The notes: a model not told the origin generated them from the sequence alone. Positions 42,069-51,866 are shown, counted from the first letter of the stretch. The stretch: DNA of 52,438 nucleotides from Pseudolabrys sp. (GCA_022841665.1 JALHRB010000022.1:1-52438), one strand, 5' to 3'. Translations and numbers: made by a program.

Positions 42069-42506
42069 TCAGGCCGCGCGGGCGAAGCCGGCGGCGTTGA
42101 TCTGTGCCGTGATATCGGAGCCGTCGGTCGTCGGCGTGAAGTCAAGGCCTGCAAGCGGAATGCGCCCCGAGTCGGCCGCGGATTCCTGATAGGCGACGAT
42201 CAACTTGGTGAGCGTATTGTTCGACGCTCCGCCGGCGGCAGACCATGTCTGGTCCGGAATGTCGCAATCGACGCGGTCGTTCACATCATCGACTGTCACC
42301 GTGCCGGTGAGGCCGGTCTTGCGTGCGTAGTTTGTGAAATCGGCTTCCGTGTTCGACGCCGCCAGGATAGCCGCGACCGTGTCGCGATCCTTGAGATCGG
42401 CTTCGGTCTCGTTGACCTTGAGCAGCAACACGAGAACATTGCTCGCGCCGTCACGGATTTTTTCCGCAAATGCGCCTTTGGCGATATTAAAGATGAAGTC
42501 AGCCAT
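42069..42506 (-). CDS. prophage hypothetical structural protein
   Basis: 145 residues beginning MADFIFNIAKGAFAEKIRDG. The pattern (NVLVLLLKVNETEADLKDRD, TVDDVNDRVDCDIPDQTW, LIVAYQESAADSG) matches small proteins often found in the tail-fibre module of Rhizobiales prophages. AAGGAG lies close before the ATG. Role unknown. Confidence 0.7.
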   Translation of the reverse strand: MADFIFNIAKGAFAEKIRDGASNVLVLLLKVNETEADLKDRDTVAAILAASNTEADFTNYARKTGLTGTVTVDDVNDRVDCDIPDQTWSAAGGASNNTLTKLIVAYQESAADSGRIPLAGLDFTPTTDGSDITAQINAAGFARAA

Positions 42507-42521
42507 GGAATTGCTCCTTGA

Positions 42522-43154
42522 TCAGCGCAGTGCGGCGATGGTGATGGAAAGACCTTCCATCGTGGCGTCGTGAGTAGCGGGCCCGTATGGGCGCAACAGG
42601 GCTTCGGCAGGCAGTGAAAGGTCGCTTGCCAGCGCAAACGCGCCGACGCGCTCGCCGGCGGCGATGGTCAACGTGAAAGCACTCGTCCACGTCGCACCGT
42701 AGTCGAGACTTTTCTTGAAGGTGACGATGACTTGCGCGGTTGGCACCTCGTCGACCGCAAAGCCGACGCTGCCCGGACACCCGGCCGGAATTGTCAGCGG
42801 CGTCACAACCGGGAAGGCCGGAAGCGCCTCACCATCGCCAAGCAGTCCGGTCGATGAAAACGGGATGTCGTAGCGCTCACCTTCGATGACAAGCCAGTGA
42901 TTGCCGCCATCATCGATGATCGTCGGCGTCGTTTCGCTGAGATCGTCTGCCGATGTGTCGCTCGTATCCTTCCGAAAGAACCGCGACCCAACCATGATGC
43001 GCGTGCGGCCGGACAGGTCGCGGCTGCGCACATCGGCACATGTCGAAAAGGCCCGCAGCACAGCCTTGAATTCGGCCCGCGTGCCGGGCTTTTCGACGTC
43101 GTCGTCATCGACGTCGCTGGTCAGTCCGACAATTTGATCAACGGGGTCGGTCAC
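42522..43154 (-). CDS. prophage tail-region protein, unknown
   Basis: About 210 residues from a GTG that overlaps the stop of the preceding fibre gene (GTGA) with GAGGA 7 bases before it; another GTG at 43178 is possible. Contains FKAVLRAFSTCADVRSRDL and a beta-rich second half (AQVIVTFKKSLDYGATWTSA) suggestive of an Ig-like or lectin-like appendage domain. Function unknown. Confidence 0.7.
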   Translation of the reverse strand: MTDPVDQIVGLTSDVDDDDVEKPGTRAEFKAVLRAFSTCADVRSRDLSGRTRIMVGSRFFRKDTSDTSADDLSETTPTIIDDGGNHWLVIEGERYDIPFSSTGLLGDGEALPAFPVVTPLTIPAGCPGSVGFAVDEVPTAQVIVTFKKSLDYGATWTSAFTLTIAAGERVGAFALASDLSLPAEALLRPYGPATHDATMEGLSITIAALR

Positions 43155-44872
43155 GGCGCGTATTCCTCTATCTTCCACAAGCGATGACCAAATGCGGTGA
43201 TGGCTGCGGGCGAAGATGCAATGCGCTGTATCGCAAACTTGTAGGTCTGCTCGGCGGCATCAACCGCGGTGATATAGAATACAAAACGATAGACTGCGCC
43301 CGTGCCGACGCGCGCAAACCGTGACCACGCGAGGGCGGTGGTTTCATTTCCGCGGTACAACACTCCCATGAACGGATCGCCATTGCTCCCGTCTAAGGCA
43401 AAATCGGCTTCGTAATTGACAATCAACACGTTGCCGGCTGTTAGCGCGGTATAAGTGCAGCTCGTCGGATCGAGTTTGCGTTCGGTCGCCGTGGTGGGTG
43501 CTGTGGCGTGATCCGGATATGAAGACGCGGTGCCGTCAGCGCCGCTCGGGCTGCCGCTGCCCTGCGTATATTGAATCTTTGACTTGAGCATCGCGCCGGC
43601 GGCGGAGACCCATGCCGCACCGCTCCAGCGCACCTCGTAGCCGAGAGCGATGTCGTAGACCTTATTTCCAACCGCCGGCGTGTAGATCGTATAGGTGTCC
43701 GCCACCTGGCAGATCGCCACCTTGCCTTCATGCCCGGCAAAGATGCCGAAGGCGCCGGCGGCAATGATCAGCGCATCCCCGACCGATCCCGTGACCGTCG
43801 CGTCATAGGCATTGAGCCCCGCGAGCGTGTGGGTGTTGGTCGACCAGTTTTTGGCTTCGGTGACGAGCGCAATATCGGTGACATCCTGGAAATCTCCGGT
43901 GCGCTGGATGTTCTGCGCCGAGGTCGAGAGCGTGAAGCCGGAGCCGGCTTGCGACCACACGCCCCCGCTCTTGTACCAGATCCCCATCGCACCCGCGGCA
44001 GAGCCCAGCACGGCGCGGACTTCGATGCAGATCAGATCGGTTGTGGCCGCAAGCGTGAGTTGCGCCACGATGCGGGAAGCGAAGGCCGCGGCCGACAAAT
44101 CCCCCAGCGCCGATGTGACCGCCGTGGTCGAGTCGGAATTGTCGTTGATGTTCGATGCGGTGCCGCCCAGCGCCATCGCCGGCGTAGCGCCGGTCTTGCG
44201 CGAGCCCGGCGGGGCGTAGGTGGTCTGGTTCGAGACGCGGACCGGCCCGAGGCCGTGTGCGATCAGAGCGGACAGCGGGACGGTATTGGCGGCCGGCGTC
44301 GAGCCGTCGCCGGTGATCCATGCCGCCTGCACGGAATCGTAGCGATAGACCACGTCGCGCGTGGCGGCTGGCACCGACACAAACCACCCTGCCTTCGGCA
44401 GAATGCGGAACCATTCCCGGCGCGCTTCAACCCAGACCGCGATCGAGCCGGTCCAGGTGGCCCAGGGCCCCGTTGACGCGGTCGGGACGATGTAGGCGTC
44501 GCCATCCGATGGCCGCGCCTCTTCGTCTACATCGTCCGGATCAGGCGGCGTCGTGAGGGTCTTCGAAATGACCGAGGTGATCAGGATATCGACGCCGGTG
44601 ACCTTGTAGCGCCCGCCCGTCGCCGTGGTGACGATGCAGGTCGTGCCGTCGTGGCCGGTCGTCGAGTCCGCTTCGTCGTACCAGAACCACAGCCCGTTGT
44701 AGCCAATGACGCGGGTGACCGGGCTGCCGTCTTCCCCACGCGGATCGAAGTCGGCCGGGTTTTCGCCACTGCCGACGATCCACGCCACGCGCGACACCAG
44801 CAGCGCCTGCAGCATCGTGCGTTGCGGTGTCCCCGTCTTTGGGACGGCGGCGATGGCGGCGTGTGCGGTCAT
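43151..44872 (-). CDS. phage tail-fibre protein with DUF2793-like segments
   Basis: 573 residues. Residues about 120-180 (DGDAYIVPTASTGPWATW, then WFRILPKAGWFVSVP) match the DUF2793-type element common in alphaproteobacterial tail fibres, and a second related element is near 420 (VGNKVYDIALGYEVRWSGAAW). The C-terminal half is beta-rich and Thr/Ser-rich. It follows the tail hub gene by 9 bases, with AAAGGG before the ATG. Probably a central fibre or host-recognition protein. Confidence 0.75.
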   Translation of the reverse strand: MTAHAAIAAVPKTGTPQRTMLQALLVSRVAWIVGSGENPADFDPRGEDGSPVTRVIGYNGLWFWYDEADSTTGHDGTTCIVTTATGGRYKVTGVDILITSVISKTLTTPPDPDDVDEEARPSDGDAYIVPTASTGPWATWTGSIAVWVEARREWFRILPKAGWFVSVPAATRDVVYRYDSVQAAWITGDGSTPAANTVPLSALIAHGLGPVRVSNQTTYAPPGSRKTGATPAMALGGTASNINDNSDSTTAVTSALGDLSAAAFASRIVAQLTLAATTDLICIEVRAVLGSAAGAMGIWYKSGGVWSQAGSGFTLSTSAQNIQRTGDFQDVTDIALVTEAKNWSTNTHTLAGLNAYDATVTGSVGDALIIAAGAFGIFAGHEGKVAICQVADTYTIYTPAVGNKVYDIALGYEVRWSGAAWVSAAGAMLKSKIQYTQGSGSPSGADGTASSYPDHATAPTTATERKLDPTSCTYTALTAGNVLIVNYEADFALDGSNGDPFMGVLYRGNETTALAWSRFARVGTGAVYRFVFYITAVDAAEQTYKFAIQRIASSPAAITAFGHRLWKIEEYAP

Positions 44873-44881
44873 GATTGCCCT

Positions 44882-46471
44882 TTAGGCGGCGACTTGCTCG
44901 GCGCCGGCGGCACGGTTGCGTCGCGCAATGGTCGGATCGTATTCGGAGAGCGACAGCGCGAGCGACGAGCGGTCGACCGCCAGTTGCCATTCCTCGACTT
45001 GATAGAGACCGTCCTGGTCCGAGTAGCGCCCGGTTTCCGAATGGCGCCGGATCACGTCGCCTTCGCGCAGGCCGTAGGCCCGCATGCTCACTTTGCAGGT
45101 CAGATACTTGTCGAGGCGCGCTTCGTCGATGAAGCCGGCCAGCAGGCGCTTGGCACGTTCCTCACCAGGCGTGCAGGACAGCCGCACGGTCTGCTCGAAT
45201 TCCTCGCCGTCGCTTTCGATATAGCCGCCGCGACGATCGACCGGACCTTCCGCGTCTTGCCATTCATCGTCAGGTGAGACGTAACGGCAGCGGCCGATGT
45301 TGACCAAATCCTTCTTCGGCTTGAGCCGTCGAAATTCGAACGTGCCGATCAGGTCACCGTCCGGGATGGTGATCAACGGCTCGCGCGGCTGCGACGAAAA
45401 GACATGGAAGCGGCCGGCGCGCTGCGACGGAAATCCCCGGTTGGCCGTGAAAAGCGCTTCCATCACGACGTTCGGTTTGTCTGCCAGTGTGGCGAGACAT
45501 GAAACGACATGGCGCTTCTCGAAGCCGCCGGCGCCGCCTTCGATCGCGACCGCCTCTTCGTCGAAAGACGCGGACTCCTTCACCCTTTCCCAATAGATCC
45601 GGTCAGGCCCTGCCTTGAGCCCGAACGGCATCATCGCCCAGAACGCCTGCGCCAGCGCCGCCGTGTCCGAATACGGCCAGGTCGACATCGCATGGTAAAA
45701 GTCTTCCGGGTCGTTCATGTCGAATGACAGCCGGCAGGACGGCACGCGCGGGTCGGGCAGCGGCGCGCCCTTGATCACCCATTGGAAGTTCGGAATCTGG
45801 ACGTTGCCCCACAGCGCAAGGAATTCGTTCGCATCTGCGCCGTAATGGCATTTGAACACGGCGCAGGCCACGCCCGGTGTCTCAAAATACGCCGGGTCGA
45901 CACCGGCAGCAGTAAGGACACCGGTCAGATCGGAGGCGACCAGCGCGTTGACGCCCTGGTTAAGTGAGCCGCGCTGCACACAGACCGTGAGCCGGCTCGG
46001 GTAGTTCGGTTGTCCGTCGAATGCCAGCGGCGACACCGGCACATTGTCGGGCAACGAAGAAAACGTGACCTTGCGCGTGCCGATGTAGAGCGTGTTGAAT
46101 GAGTCGACCGGCAGTGACGAATAGAGAAACCCGACATAAAGATAAGGCGGGATCACTTCGTAAAGGAACATCGCCCCGCCGGTGCGAGCCTGGCCGATAA
46201 CAATGCGCTGGGACGGAACAGCATTCTTGACGTTGCCGCGCACCTCCGGCGCGTTGATCGTCGCCGGCGATTGCGCGTCCGTTCCGCTCTGCCCCGTCTG
46301 TGTCTTGGCAAGCGCCGCTTGCGCGTAAGACAGCCCAACCGACAGCGCGAGCGGGGTGGCGAAGGCGACGGTCGATCCGATCGTCCACGCCAGACTGCCA
46401 AGCCCAAGCGCGAGCGATGTATTGATCGCAGCCGTCGCCGCGATAGTGGCGAGAGTTGTGATGACTGGCAT
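44882..46471 (-). CDS. phage tail hub / tip attachment protein (gpJ-like region)
   Basis: 529 residues. A hydrophobic Ala-rich N-terminus (LATIAATAAINTSLALGLG) is followed by a domain with ATINAPEVRGNVKNAVPSQR and GGAMFLYEVIPPYLYVGFLY, typical of the long central tail proteins next to the tape measure in siphophages. C-terminal part: KVSMRAYGLREGDVIRRHS. It likely forms the base of the tail tip. The ATG overlaps the acetyltransferase stop (TGATG). Confidence 0.72.
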   Translation of the reverse strand: MPVITTLATIAATAAINTSLALGLGSLAWTIGSTVAFATPLALSVGLSYAQAALAKTQTGQSGTDAQSPATINAPEVRGNVKNAVPSQRIVIGQARTGGAMFLYEVIPPYLYVGFLYSSLPVDSFNTLYIGTRKVTFSSLPDNVPVSPLAFDGQPNYPSRLTVCVQRGSLNQGVNALVASDLTGVLTAAGVDPAYFETPGVACAVFKCHYGADANEFLALWGNVQIPNFQWVIKGAPLPDPRVPSCRLSFDMNDPEDFYHAMSTWPYSDTAALAQAFWAMMPFGLKAGPDRIYWERVKESASFDEEAVAIEGGAGGFEKRHVVSCLATLADKPNVVMEALFTANRGFPSQRAGRFHVFSSQPREPLITIPDGDLIGTFEFRRLKPKKDLVNIGRCRYVSPDDEWQDAEGPVDRRGGYIESDGEEFEQTVRLSCTPGEERAKRLLAGFIDEARLDKYLTCKVSMRAYGLREGDVIRRHSETGRYSDQDGLYQVEEWQLAVDRSSLALSLSEYDPTIARRNRAAGAEQVAA

Positions 46472-46920
46472 CAGAACAGCTTCAGATATCCGCGCTCGTA
46501 GGGCTTGTAGCCCCTACCGCTGTAAAGCCGCGCCATCGACGCATTGCGCCGCTCATCCGGAAATTCGTTCATGGACAGGCTGCATCCGGCACATCCTTTC
46601 CATTGCGCCCAATTCTCGAAGTCCGGGATGAGATCGACACCACGCCCGCGCGCCTCCGGCTTTACAAACCATGCGAGCTCAACCGCGACCTTGACCGGCG
46701 CCGCGAAGAATTGCGTCACCGCGGCGGCGAGATAGCCGGCGGCCTGCCCGTCATGATCGAGAAGCCAACACATGCCTTCGACCGTATCGATGCAACGCGT
46801 CCGAAAGTTTTCCCGGACATAGGCTTCGTCGAACGGCAGCCAGTCATGCGCCTCTTCGTGATAGAGCCGCGACAGGGCGACCAGCGCCGGCAGGTCGTCA
46901 AACGTCGCAACGCGGATCAT
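46471..46920 (-). CDS. GNAT-like acetyltransferase inside the prophage tail operon
   Basis: 149 residues from MIRVATFDDLPALVALS. The acetyl-CoA-binding region is recognisable (WFVKPEARGRGVDLI), but the usual Q/RxxGxG/A loop is shortened to ARGRGVD. ARLYSGRGYKPYERGYLKL near the end is the typical final strand. Its start overlaps the preceding stop as ATGA; an ATG four codons upstream is possible. Such enzymes occur in tail modules of Rhizobiales prophages. They may modify a virion or host protein; the substrate is unknown. Confidence 0.78.
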   Translation of the reverse strand: MIRVATFDDLPALVALSRLYHEEAHDWLPFDEAYVRENFRTRCIDTVEGMCWLLDHDGQAAGYLAAAVTQFFAAPVKVAVELAWFVKPEARGRGVDLIPDFENWAQWKGCAGCSLSMNEFPDERRNASMARLYSGRGYKPYERGYLKLF

Positions 46921-47558
46921 GTCAGTGTCCATGAGCGCGTCGCATCGGAGAGTTCGGCGATGCGGTCATAGCCCGTGATGCGTGCGCCGCCGCGGTTGCG
47001 CGCTCGCCATGTGGCGAGATACGCGTTCATGTCCTCGGGCGTATAGGCGCGGTTTTGCGCCCGCTCGATCGAATAGACCGGCTCACCGATCGTGAGCGTG
47101 ATGGTCTGCACCCCCGAATCATCATTGGTATGCGTCTGATAATCGACCAGCCCATCGACCTCCTGGAACGGCTCGCCATTGACCTTGACCCCCAGCGCGT
47201 CCATGCCGGCGGTCCACGCCATCGCCGGTCGATTACGCAACAGCGGGTCGAGATAGATCGCTTGCTCGGCCGGGATGCCAGACATCTCGAATTGCACCGT
47301 GCGCAGCAGCAGGCGCTTCGATCCACCAATGCCGGTGACGCGCCCGAACGGGCCGACGCCGCGCCAGTTCTTGCCGTCGTAACGCAGCAGGCCGATGCCG
47401 TCCCACAGTCGAATTATCCCATCCGGCCATAGGGCGGCGCCGGCATCGTCCAGTTCGGCGAGCACGGCCTCGACCGGATGATCGATGGCCGCAAGCGTGC
47501 GCGTGCCCCATCTCTTGTCGATGGACTCCTGCAAACCTTTTGTGGTGAGGATCGTCAT
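46917..47558 (-). CDS. prophage distal tail protein 2, unknown
   Basis: 213 residues from MTILTTKGLQESIDKRW. Contains IIRLWDGIGLLRYDGKNWRG and LTIGEPVYSIERAQNRAYTP. It is coupled by ATGA overlaps on both sides, to the distal tail gene and to the acetyltransferase gene. By position after the tape measure it probably builds the tail tip. No family recognised with certainty. Confidence 0.7.
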   Translation of the reverse strand: MTILTTKGLQESIDKRWGTRTLAAIDHPVEAVLAELDDAGAALWPDGIIRLWDGIGLLRYDGKNWRGVGPFGRVTGIGGSKRLLLRTVQFEMSGIPAEQAIYLDPLLRNRPAMAWTAGMDALGVKVNGEPFQEVDGLVDYQTHTNDDSGVQTITLTIGEPVYSIERAQNRAYTPEDMNAYLATWRARNRGGARITGYDRIAELSDATRSWTLT

Positions 47559-48283
47559 CCGTGAGGCAGTACTTCTCGCAGTGTCACGCCGAACGTGCCG
47601 ACCATCGGTCCCGACACATCGATCAAGCCTTCTTCGTCGCCCGCCAGATTGAAGACCGACATCGGCTTTTCGCCGCCGCCGCCGATAACAATCATGTCGC
47701 CGGTGCGCACACCTTTGCGCAGACCGGGCCTGAAGCGAACACGGCACTCGCCGGACGAATTGCTGTTAACCCAGCCGACCACTTCGTAAAGCATGCCGTA
47801 GGGCGCCGGGATGCCGCTCGGCCTGATCTCAAACAAATCGCCGCGTCGCAGGACGCCAGAGAGCGAGGCCGGGAATCCTTTGAACAGCAGATTGTCGAAA
47901 CCGCGTGAGCGGGTTTCACCGACGCTGACGATCGGCGGAAGATGTCCCGCCGCCCAACCGCTGCCGCCGTCCCACGTCGCGCCGCCGTCCCATGTCGTCA
48001 CGGTCGGCGTGACGGTCTGGTTGTAGTAGGGCTCGGTACGGGCGTGATGCCATAGCCTGATCTTGCCGCCGATGCCGGCTAAATCGGAAAAAAGCCCGCT
48101 ATGCTCGCGCCAGCGTTCTTCATCCATGTTCGGCATGGTGAGCTTGGCCTCGAAGCGCTGCGCCTTGAGGCCGCCGGGAATGACCTCCTGCGTCTCGCTC
48201 ATCACCGACGAGATGTTGAAGGGCCGCAGCCGGAAGCTGCCCATCTCTGGGATTGAGTCGTGGGGCCAGATCAAGATTGTCAT
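47555..48283 (-). CDS. prophage distal tail protein 1
   Basis: 242 residues starting MTILIWPHDSIPEMGSFRLR. It has NISSVMSETQEVIPGG and a beta-rich remainder (GDLFEIRPSGIPAPYGMLYE, then GECRVRFRPGLRKGVRTGD). The ATG overlaps the tape-measure stop (ATGA). A gene in this position in siphophages usually codes for the distal tail protein that ends the tube; this role is inferred from position. Confidence 0.72.
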   Translation of the reverse strand: MTILIWPHDSIPEMGSFRLRPFNISSVMSETQEVIPGGLKAQRFEAKLTMPNMDEERWREHSGLFSDLAGIGGKIRLWHHARTEPYYNQTVTPTVTTWDGGATWDGGSGWAAGHLPPIVSVGETRSRGFDNLLFKGFPASLSGVLRRGDLFEIRPSGIPAPYGMLYEVVGWVNSNSSGECRVRFRPGLRKGVRTGDMIVIGGGGEKPMSVFNLAGDEEGLIDVSGPMVGTFGVTLREVLPHG

Positions 48284-50757
48284 GGCGAATAGAAATTCGG
48301 ATCGGAGCCGCGGCCCTTGCGCAGATCGCGCAATATCTCCGCCTTTTTCTTGGGCCATTCCTGCCGGTCGCGTGCAATCAGCATTGCGGCAACCTGCGGC
48401 GACGTGTCGTTGAAAACCCTGTTGTCGTTGTAATTCAGGACAACGGGTTGCCCTCCCGGTGCAGTCGTTCCGCCGTTCCAGCGATGCCGCGGATCGTCCC
48501 GACGAATGACCTCTTCATCGCGATGCGCGATGATCGGGAAGGCATCGGGCCCGGCGCCGACGATGCCGCCCTTGTTGTAGTGCGGCGCATCGTCGAAATA
48601 GGCCGGATGCACATAGCGCCCCGCCATCGTCATGCCGGGGCCGACGATGCCGCCCTGTTCGAGGAAGCCGGGGATAAGGAAGCCGCCCAGCAACCCACCC
48701 CGCGCGCCGCCGGCCGCGACGGCGGCCGCCCCGCCCCGGCCAAGCCCCGAGAACATGCCCGTGATGGCATTCTCGATCGCCTTGTCCGCCAGCTTCATGG
48801 CGATGGCGTCGAGCGTCTTGAGCGCGGTCCGCCCAAGGGCGTCCCAGGCGTTGCCAGTCTGACTCAGTTCCGAACGGAAAGTGCGCAGCGCACCGGAGCC
48901 GGTTTCAATCAACAGCGCTTTGCTTTCGCGCAGCGTCTCGTTGAAACGGATTTCTGCGGCCGTCGCCGAATTGAGGTCGATCGGCAGTCCTTCCGAGCGC
49001 AGCCGCGCCGCGACGGTCGCATCGACATCTGTGCGGCCGATCTGGTCACGCTCGAATTGCAGCTTGCCGCGCGGCCCTTCGAGTTTCGCATATTCCGCCA
49101 TCAGGCGCGTGCGCTCCAAGATGGCCGCCGATTCCGCTTGCGTGATCCGCACACCTTGGGCGCGCGCCAGATTAACCTCGCGCTGCTTCTGGGCGACGAT
49201 ATCGTCGACCAATGCCATCTCGCCCAGAAGGCCGATGCGGCGGGCTTCCAGCTGCATCACCGTCTCGAGGCCGGCCATGCCGAGCGCTCGGTTGTAGTCC
49301 TGCTGCGAAATGACGTTGTCCTTGACCGCGAGGGCAAGCTCGCGCTTGCGCTGCGCGAGGCGTTCGGTTGCCGTGGCGGCCGAGCCGAGCGCACCGATGC
49401 GCTGCTTTTCGAGATTGATCTCAAGCTCCAGCGCCGAGCGGTCGATGGCGGCGTTCGGCCGGGCGCCTGGCAGCGGCGTGGGGCCAAGGCCGAGAAAGCC
49501 GGACTCGTCCACACTTTGGGCGCCACTTCCCTGCGGCCCAGCCAGGCCCCGCCCGAGCATCTGCGGCATGATGATGGCAAGGCCCTGGATCATGCTGAAA
49601 GCGGCAACCAGCTTGTTGCTGGTGAGATCGGCGATGAACTTGTCCCAGTCGCTCGATACGCTGAATTCCTTGGCGATGCGCGAGATGTCGCGCCAGTTTT
49701 CGTAAAAGCGGTGCTGGGATTCGAGCACCTGCAGCGAGAAGATCGAGGCGAAATTGCGCTGGGCATCGCCGGCCATGTCGTCGATCTCGGCCTTGAGCCG
49801 GGCGATCTTTTCGATCATGTGGCGGTCGATGGCATCGCCGGACTTTTCGAATTCCTTCGCGACGAGGTTTACGCCCCCCTGGCGGCCGACGTCTTCGAAC
49901 AGCAGACCGACGGTGCCGCCGTTGCGGCCGCCGATGGCGCGGTCGAGCTTCTGGCGGGCGTCGCCCGCCTTTTCGTAGACGCGGGCGAGATAGTCGATCG
50001 CCGTCGCGGTATCGCGCGCTGACGCCATTTCGCGCGCGAGCGCCGGATCGATACGCTGCACCAGCGCGAACAACTCGCCCTGCCCGCGCCGGAATTCCTC
50101 CATCTGCGCCGTGAAGCGCTGCAGCACCTGGCCGATGCGTTCCTCGCTGAGTGCGAATTTCGAGCCCTCATCGGCGATCGCCTGGAATTGAGTGGTCGTC
50201 AGGCCGAGCGTCTGCGAGACGTCGCGCAGCTGCAGCATGTCGCGCGCGAAGGTGTTCGACGCATCGACCAGTTTGTAGGCTGCAAAGGCGGCCGCACCGA
50301 GTCCGGCCGCGGCGACCAAACCGGACGGACCAATGCTGGCCAGCAGAGTCCCCATCGGGCCGAGGCGGGACGCAAGCCCATTCGCCTGCGCTTCGGCAGC
50401 CGCAAGACTGCGGGCATAGAGCCCGTTGGCGTTCGTGCCCATGTTGAGCCGCGTTGCGGCGAGCGCGATCAACTCGCTCTGCCGCTGCGAGGTGAGCAGC
50501 CCTTGCGCGCGCGCAGCATCAAGGTCCTTTTCCAGTTTCAACAGCTCGCGGCGCTTGCGATATTCGTCGTCATAGCGGCGCTGGATGCTTTCCAGCCGGC
50601 GCTCCATCGTCTGCGTGGCGCGCTCGCTCTTTTCCGACGAGACCGTGACTTCGTTCTGCGTCTCCACCATGCGCTTGAGCAGCGCACTGGTTTCGGAAAC
50701 GCCGCGCGCGGTCGCTTCGATTGTCAGCCGGCGGATGGCTTCCTGGATATCGGCCAT
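48280..50757 (-). CDS. phage tail tape measure protein
   Basis: 825 residues. Long helical, coiled-coil-like N-terminal part (MERRLESIQRRYDDEYRKR), a central hydrophobic segment (LVAAAGLGAAAFAAYKLV near residue 150), more helices, then a C-terminal Gly-rich region (RGGAAAVAAGGARGGLLGGF) with HYNKGGIVGAGPDAFP, a common tape-measure end motif. It sets tail length; at about 0.15 nm per residue the tail would be near 120 nm, an inference. It starts 1 base after the preceding stop. Confidence 0.9.
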   Translation of the reverse strand: MADIQEAIRRLTIEATARGVSETSALLKRMVETQNEVTVSSEKSERATQTMERRLESIQRRYDDEYRKRRELLKLEKDLDAARAQGLLTSQRQSELIALAATRLNMGTNANGLYARSLAAAEAQANGLASRLGPMGTLLASIGPSGLVAAAGLGAAAFAAYKLVDASNTFARDMLQLRDVSQTLGLTTTQFQAIADEGSKFALSEERIGQVLQRFTAQMEEFRRGQGELFALVQRIDPALAREMASARDTATAIDYLARVYEKAGDARQKLDRAIGGRNGGTVGLLFEDVGRQGGVNLVAKEFEKSGDAIDRHMIEKIARLKAEIDDMAGDAQRNFASIFSLQVLESQHRFYENWRDISRIAKEFSVSSDWDKFIADLTSNKLVAAFSMIQGLAIIMPQMLGRGLAGPQGSGAQSVDESGFLGLGPTPLPGARPNAAIDRSALELEINLEKQRIGALGSAATATERLAQRKRELALAVKDNVISQQDYNRALGMAGLETVMQLEARRIGLLGEMALVDDIVAQKQREVNLARAQGVRITQAESAAILERTRLMAEYAKLEGPRGKLQFERDQIGRTDVDATVAARLRSEGLPIDLNSATAAEIRFNETLRESKALLIETGSGALRTFRSELSQTGNAWDALGRTALKTLDAIAMKLADKAIENAITGMFSGLGRGGAAAVAAGGARGGLLGGFLIPGFLEQGGIVGPGMTMAGRYVHPAYFDDAPHYNKGGIVGAGPDAFPIIAHRDEEVIRRDDPRHRWNGGTTAPGGQPVVLNYNDNRVFNDTSPQVAAMLIARDRQEWPKKKAEILRDLRKGRGSDPNFYSP

Positions 50758-50758
50758 G

Positions 50759-51439
50759 TCAGCGCAGCCTCACCACGATGGTCGGAAATCGGTTTTGCGG
50801 CTTGTTGTGTTCGCGCGCGCCTTGCCCACGCCTATTGCGAACGAGTCCGAGCGGATTAACCTGCTGGCCGCCCACGATGCCGCGGAACGTGTATTCGATC
50901 TTAGCCACGTTGCCGAAGCGGCTGCGGGCCTCGCGCGCCGTGCGCTCATAGATGCGTGGCTCGACCTGAATCACGAACGCGCGCCCCGATTTTGTCTTGC
51001 CGATTTCGATCTTGCGGGCATAGGGCACCATGTTCGTGAAGCTGTATTCGTCAGCTATCGGCAGTTCATCACCGATCGGGATTTCGGCACCATCCGCAAA
51101 CAGGGTATGACCGCGCCGGTATTCACCCGACACCACAGGCGAGCGCTCGATTAGCGCGTCGCCGATCCAGCGCAGCACGTCGAAGACAAGATCGAACTCG
51201 AAGGCAATTACGCCGCGCTCCGGGTTCACACTCTCCAGTGGCGCGTTGGGTCGACCGTCGACGAAGGTCTGATGCGGGGGCACGCGGCCCAGGATGCGCC
51301 GGTTCGTTTCCTGTGCGCCGATCAACCGCTCGCCGGCGTATTTGGCGATCGCCTTCGACCGCGCCGCCGGCGAGAGCGCTTCATTGACCGTGAGCGATAC
51401 CCACGATTCAATCGGCTCAATCTTGATCTTTACGGCCAT
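50759..51439 (-). CDS. prophage tail-region protein upstream of the tape measure, unknown
   Basis: 226 residues from MAVKIKIEPIESWVSLTVNE. Mixed alpha/beta with basic C-terminus (NRRGQGAREHNKPQNRFP). It lies between the tail chaperone frames and the tape measure; its start overlaps the second chaperone frame by 23 bases. It may be a minor tail or tail-completion protein; no family recognised. Confidence 0.7.
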   Translation of the reverse strand: MAVKIKIEPIESWVSLTVNEALSPAARSKAIAKYAGERLIGAQETNRRILGRVPPHQTFVDGRPNAPLESVNPERGVIAFEFDLVFDVLRWIGDALIERSPVVSGEYRRGHTLFADGAEIPIGDELPIADEYSFTNMVPYARKIEIGKTKSGRAFVIQVEPRIYERTAREARSRFGNVAKIEYTFRGIVGGQQVNPLGLVRNRRGQGAREHNKPQNRFPTIVVRLR

Positions 51440-51866
51440 TGCTTTCCTGCAGGATGGACGCCCGCCGCGCCGACAGACGCATGATCAAGCGCACCTCCCA
51501 CGGTTGCGGATGTTCTCCGGAGAGATCGCACCAGGCCCGCAGATCGACCCAGGAAATCGAGACCGGCCCCATGCCGGTCGGCGCGCAGCCGTCGAGCAGC
51601 TCGTCAAACCAACTCCACAGATAGCCGAGGGCGTCAGGAAATTCAGGCGCGGTCTCGCTTGCCGCGCCCGCCTCCTGCTTTGCCTTGCGCCCAGAGCGCG
51701 CCTCGATCCGCTTGCGTGCCTCCGAGTGGTCGCCCTCGGTTGCCCCGTCCGGCCTGATTTTGCCCTTGCGGAATACCCATTCCGCATAGGCGATCAGCTC
51801 TTCGGCGAGGCCTTCGAGAAATTTCCCCGGTCGCTCGCGAACTCGTCGACCTGGTCGCGCAGCCAT
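51417..51866 (-). CDS. tail assembly chaperone, second frame (gpT-like), expressed by -1 frameshift
   Basis: This frame overlaps the end of the first chaperone frame by 73 bases in the -1 register. Its conserved part begins GKFLEGLAEELIAYAEWVFR immediately after the slippery site and ends at 51417. The codons before the slippery site are not expected to be used; the protein is the C-terminal half of a fusion of about 266 residues (132 from frame one plus 134). In lambda the same arrangement gives gpG and gpGT, which coat the tape measure before tube growth. Confidence 0.72.
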   Translation of the reverse strand: MAARPGRRVRERPGKFLEGLAEELIAYAEWVFRKGKIRPDGATEGDHSEARKRIEARSGRKAKQEAGAASETAPEFPDALGYLWSWFDELLDGCAPTGMGPVSISWVDLRAWCDLSGEHPQPWEVRLIMRLSARRASILQESNGRKDQD

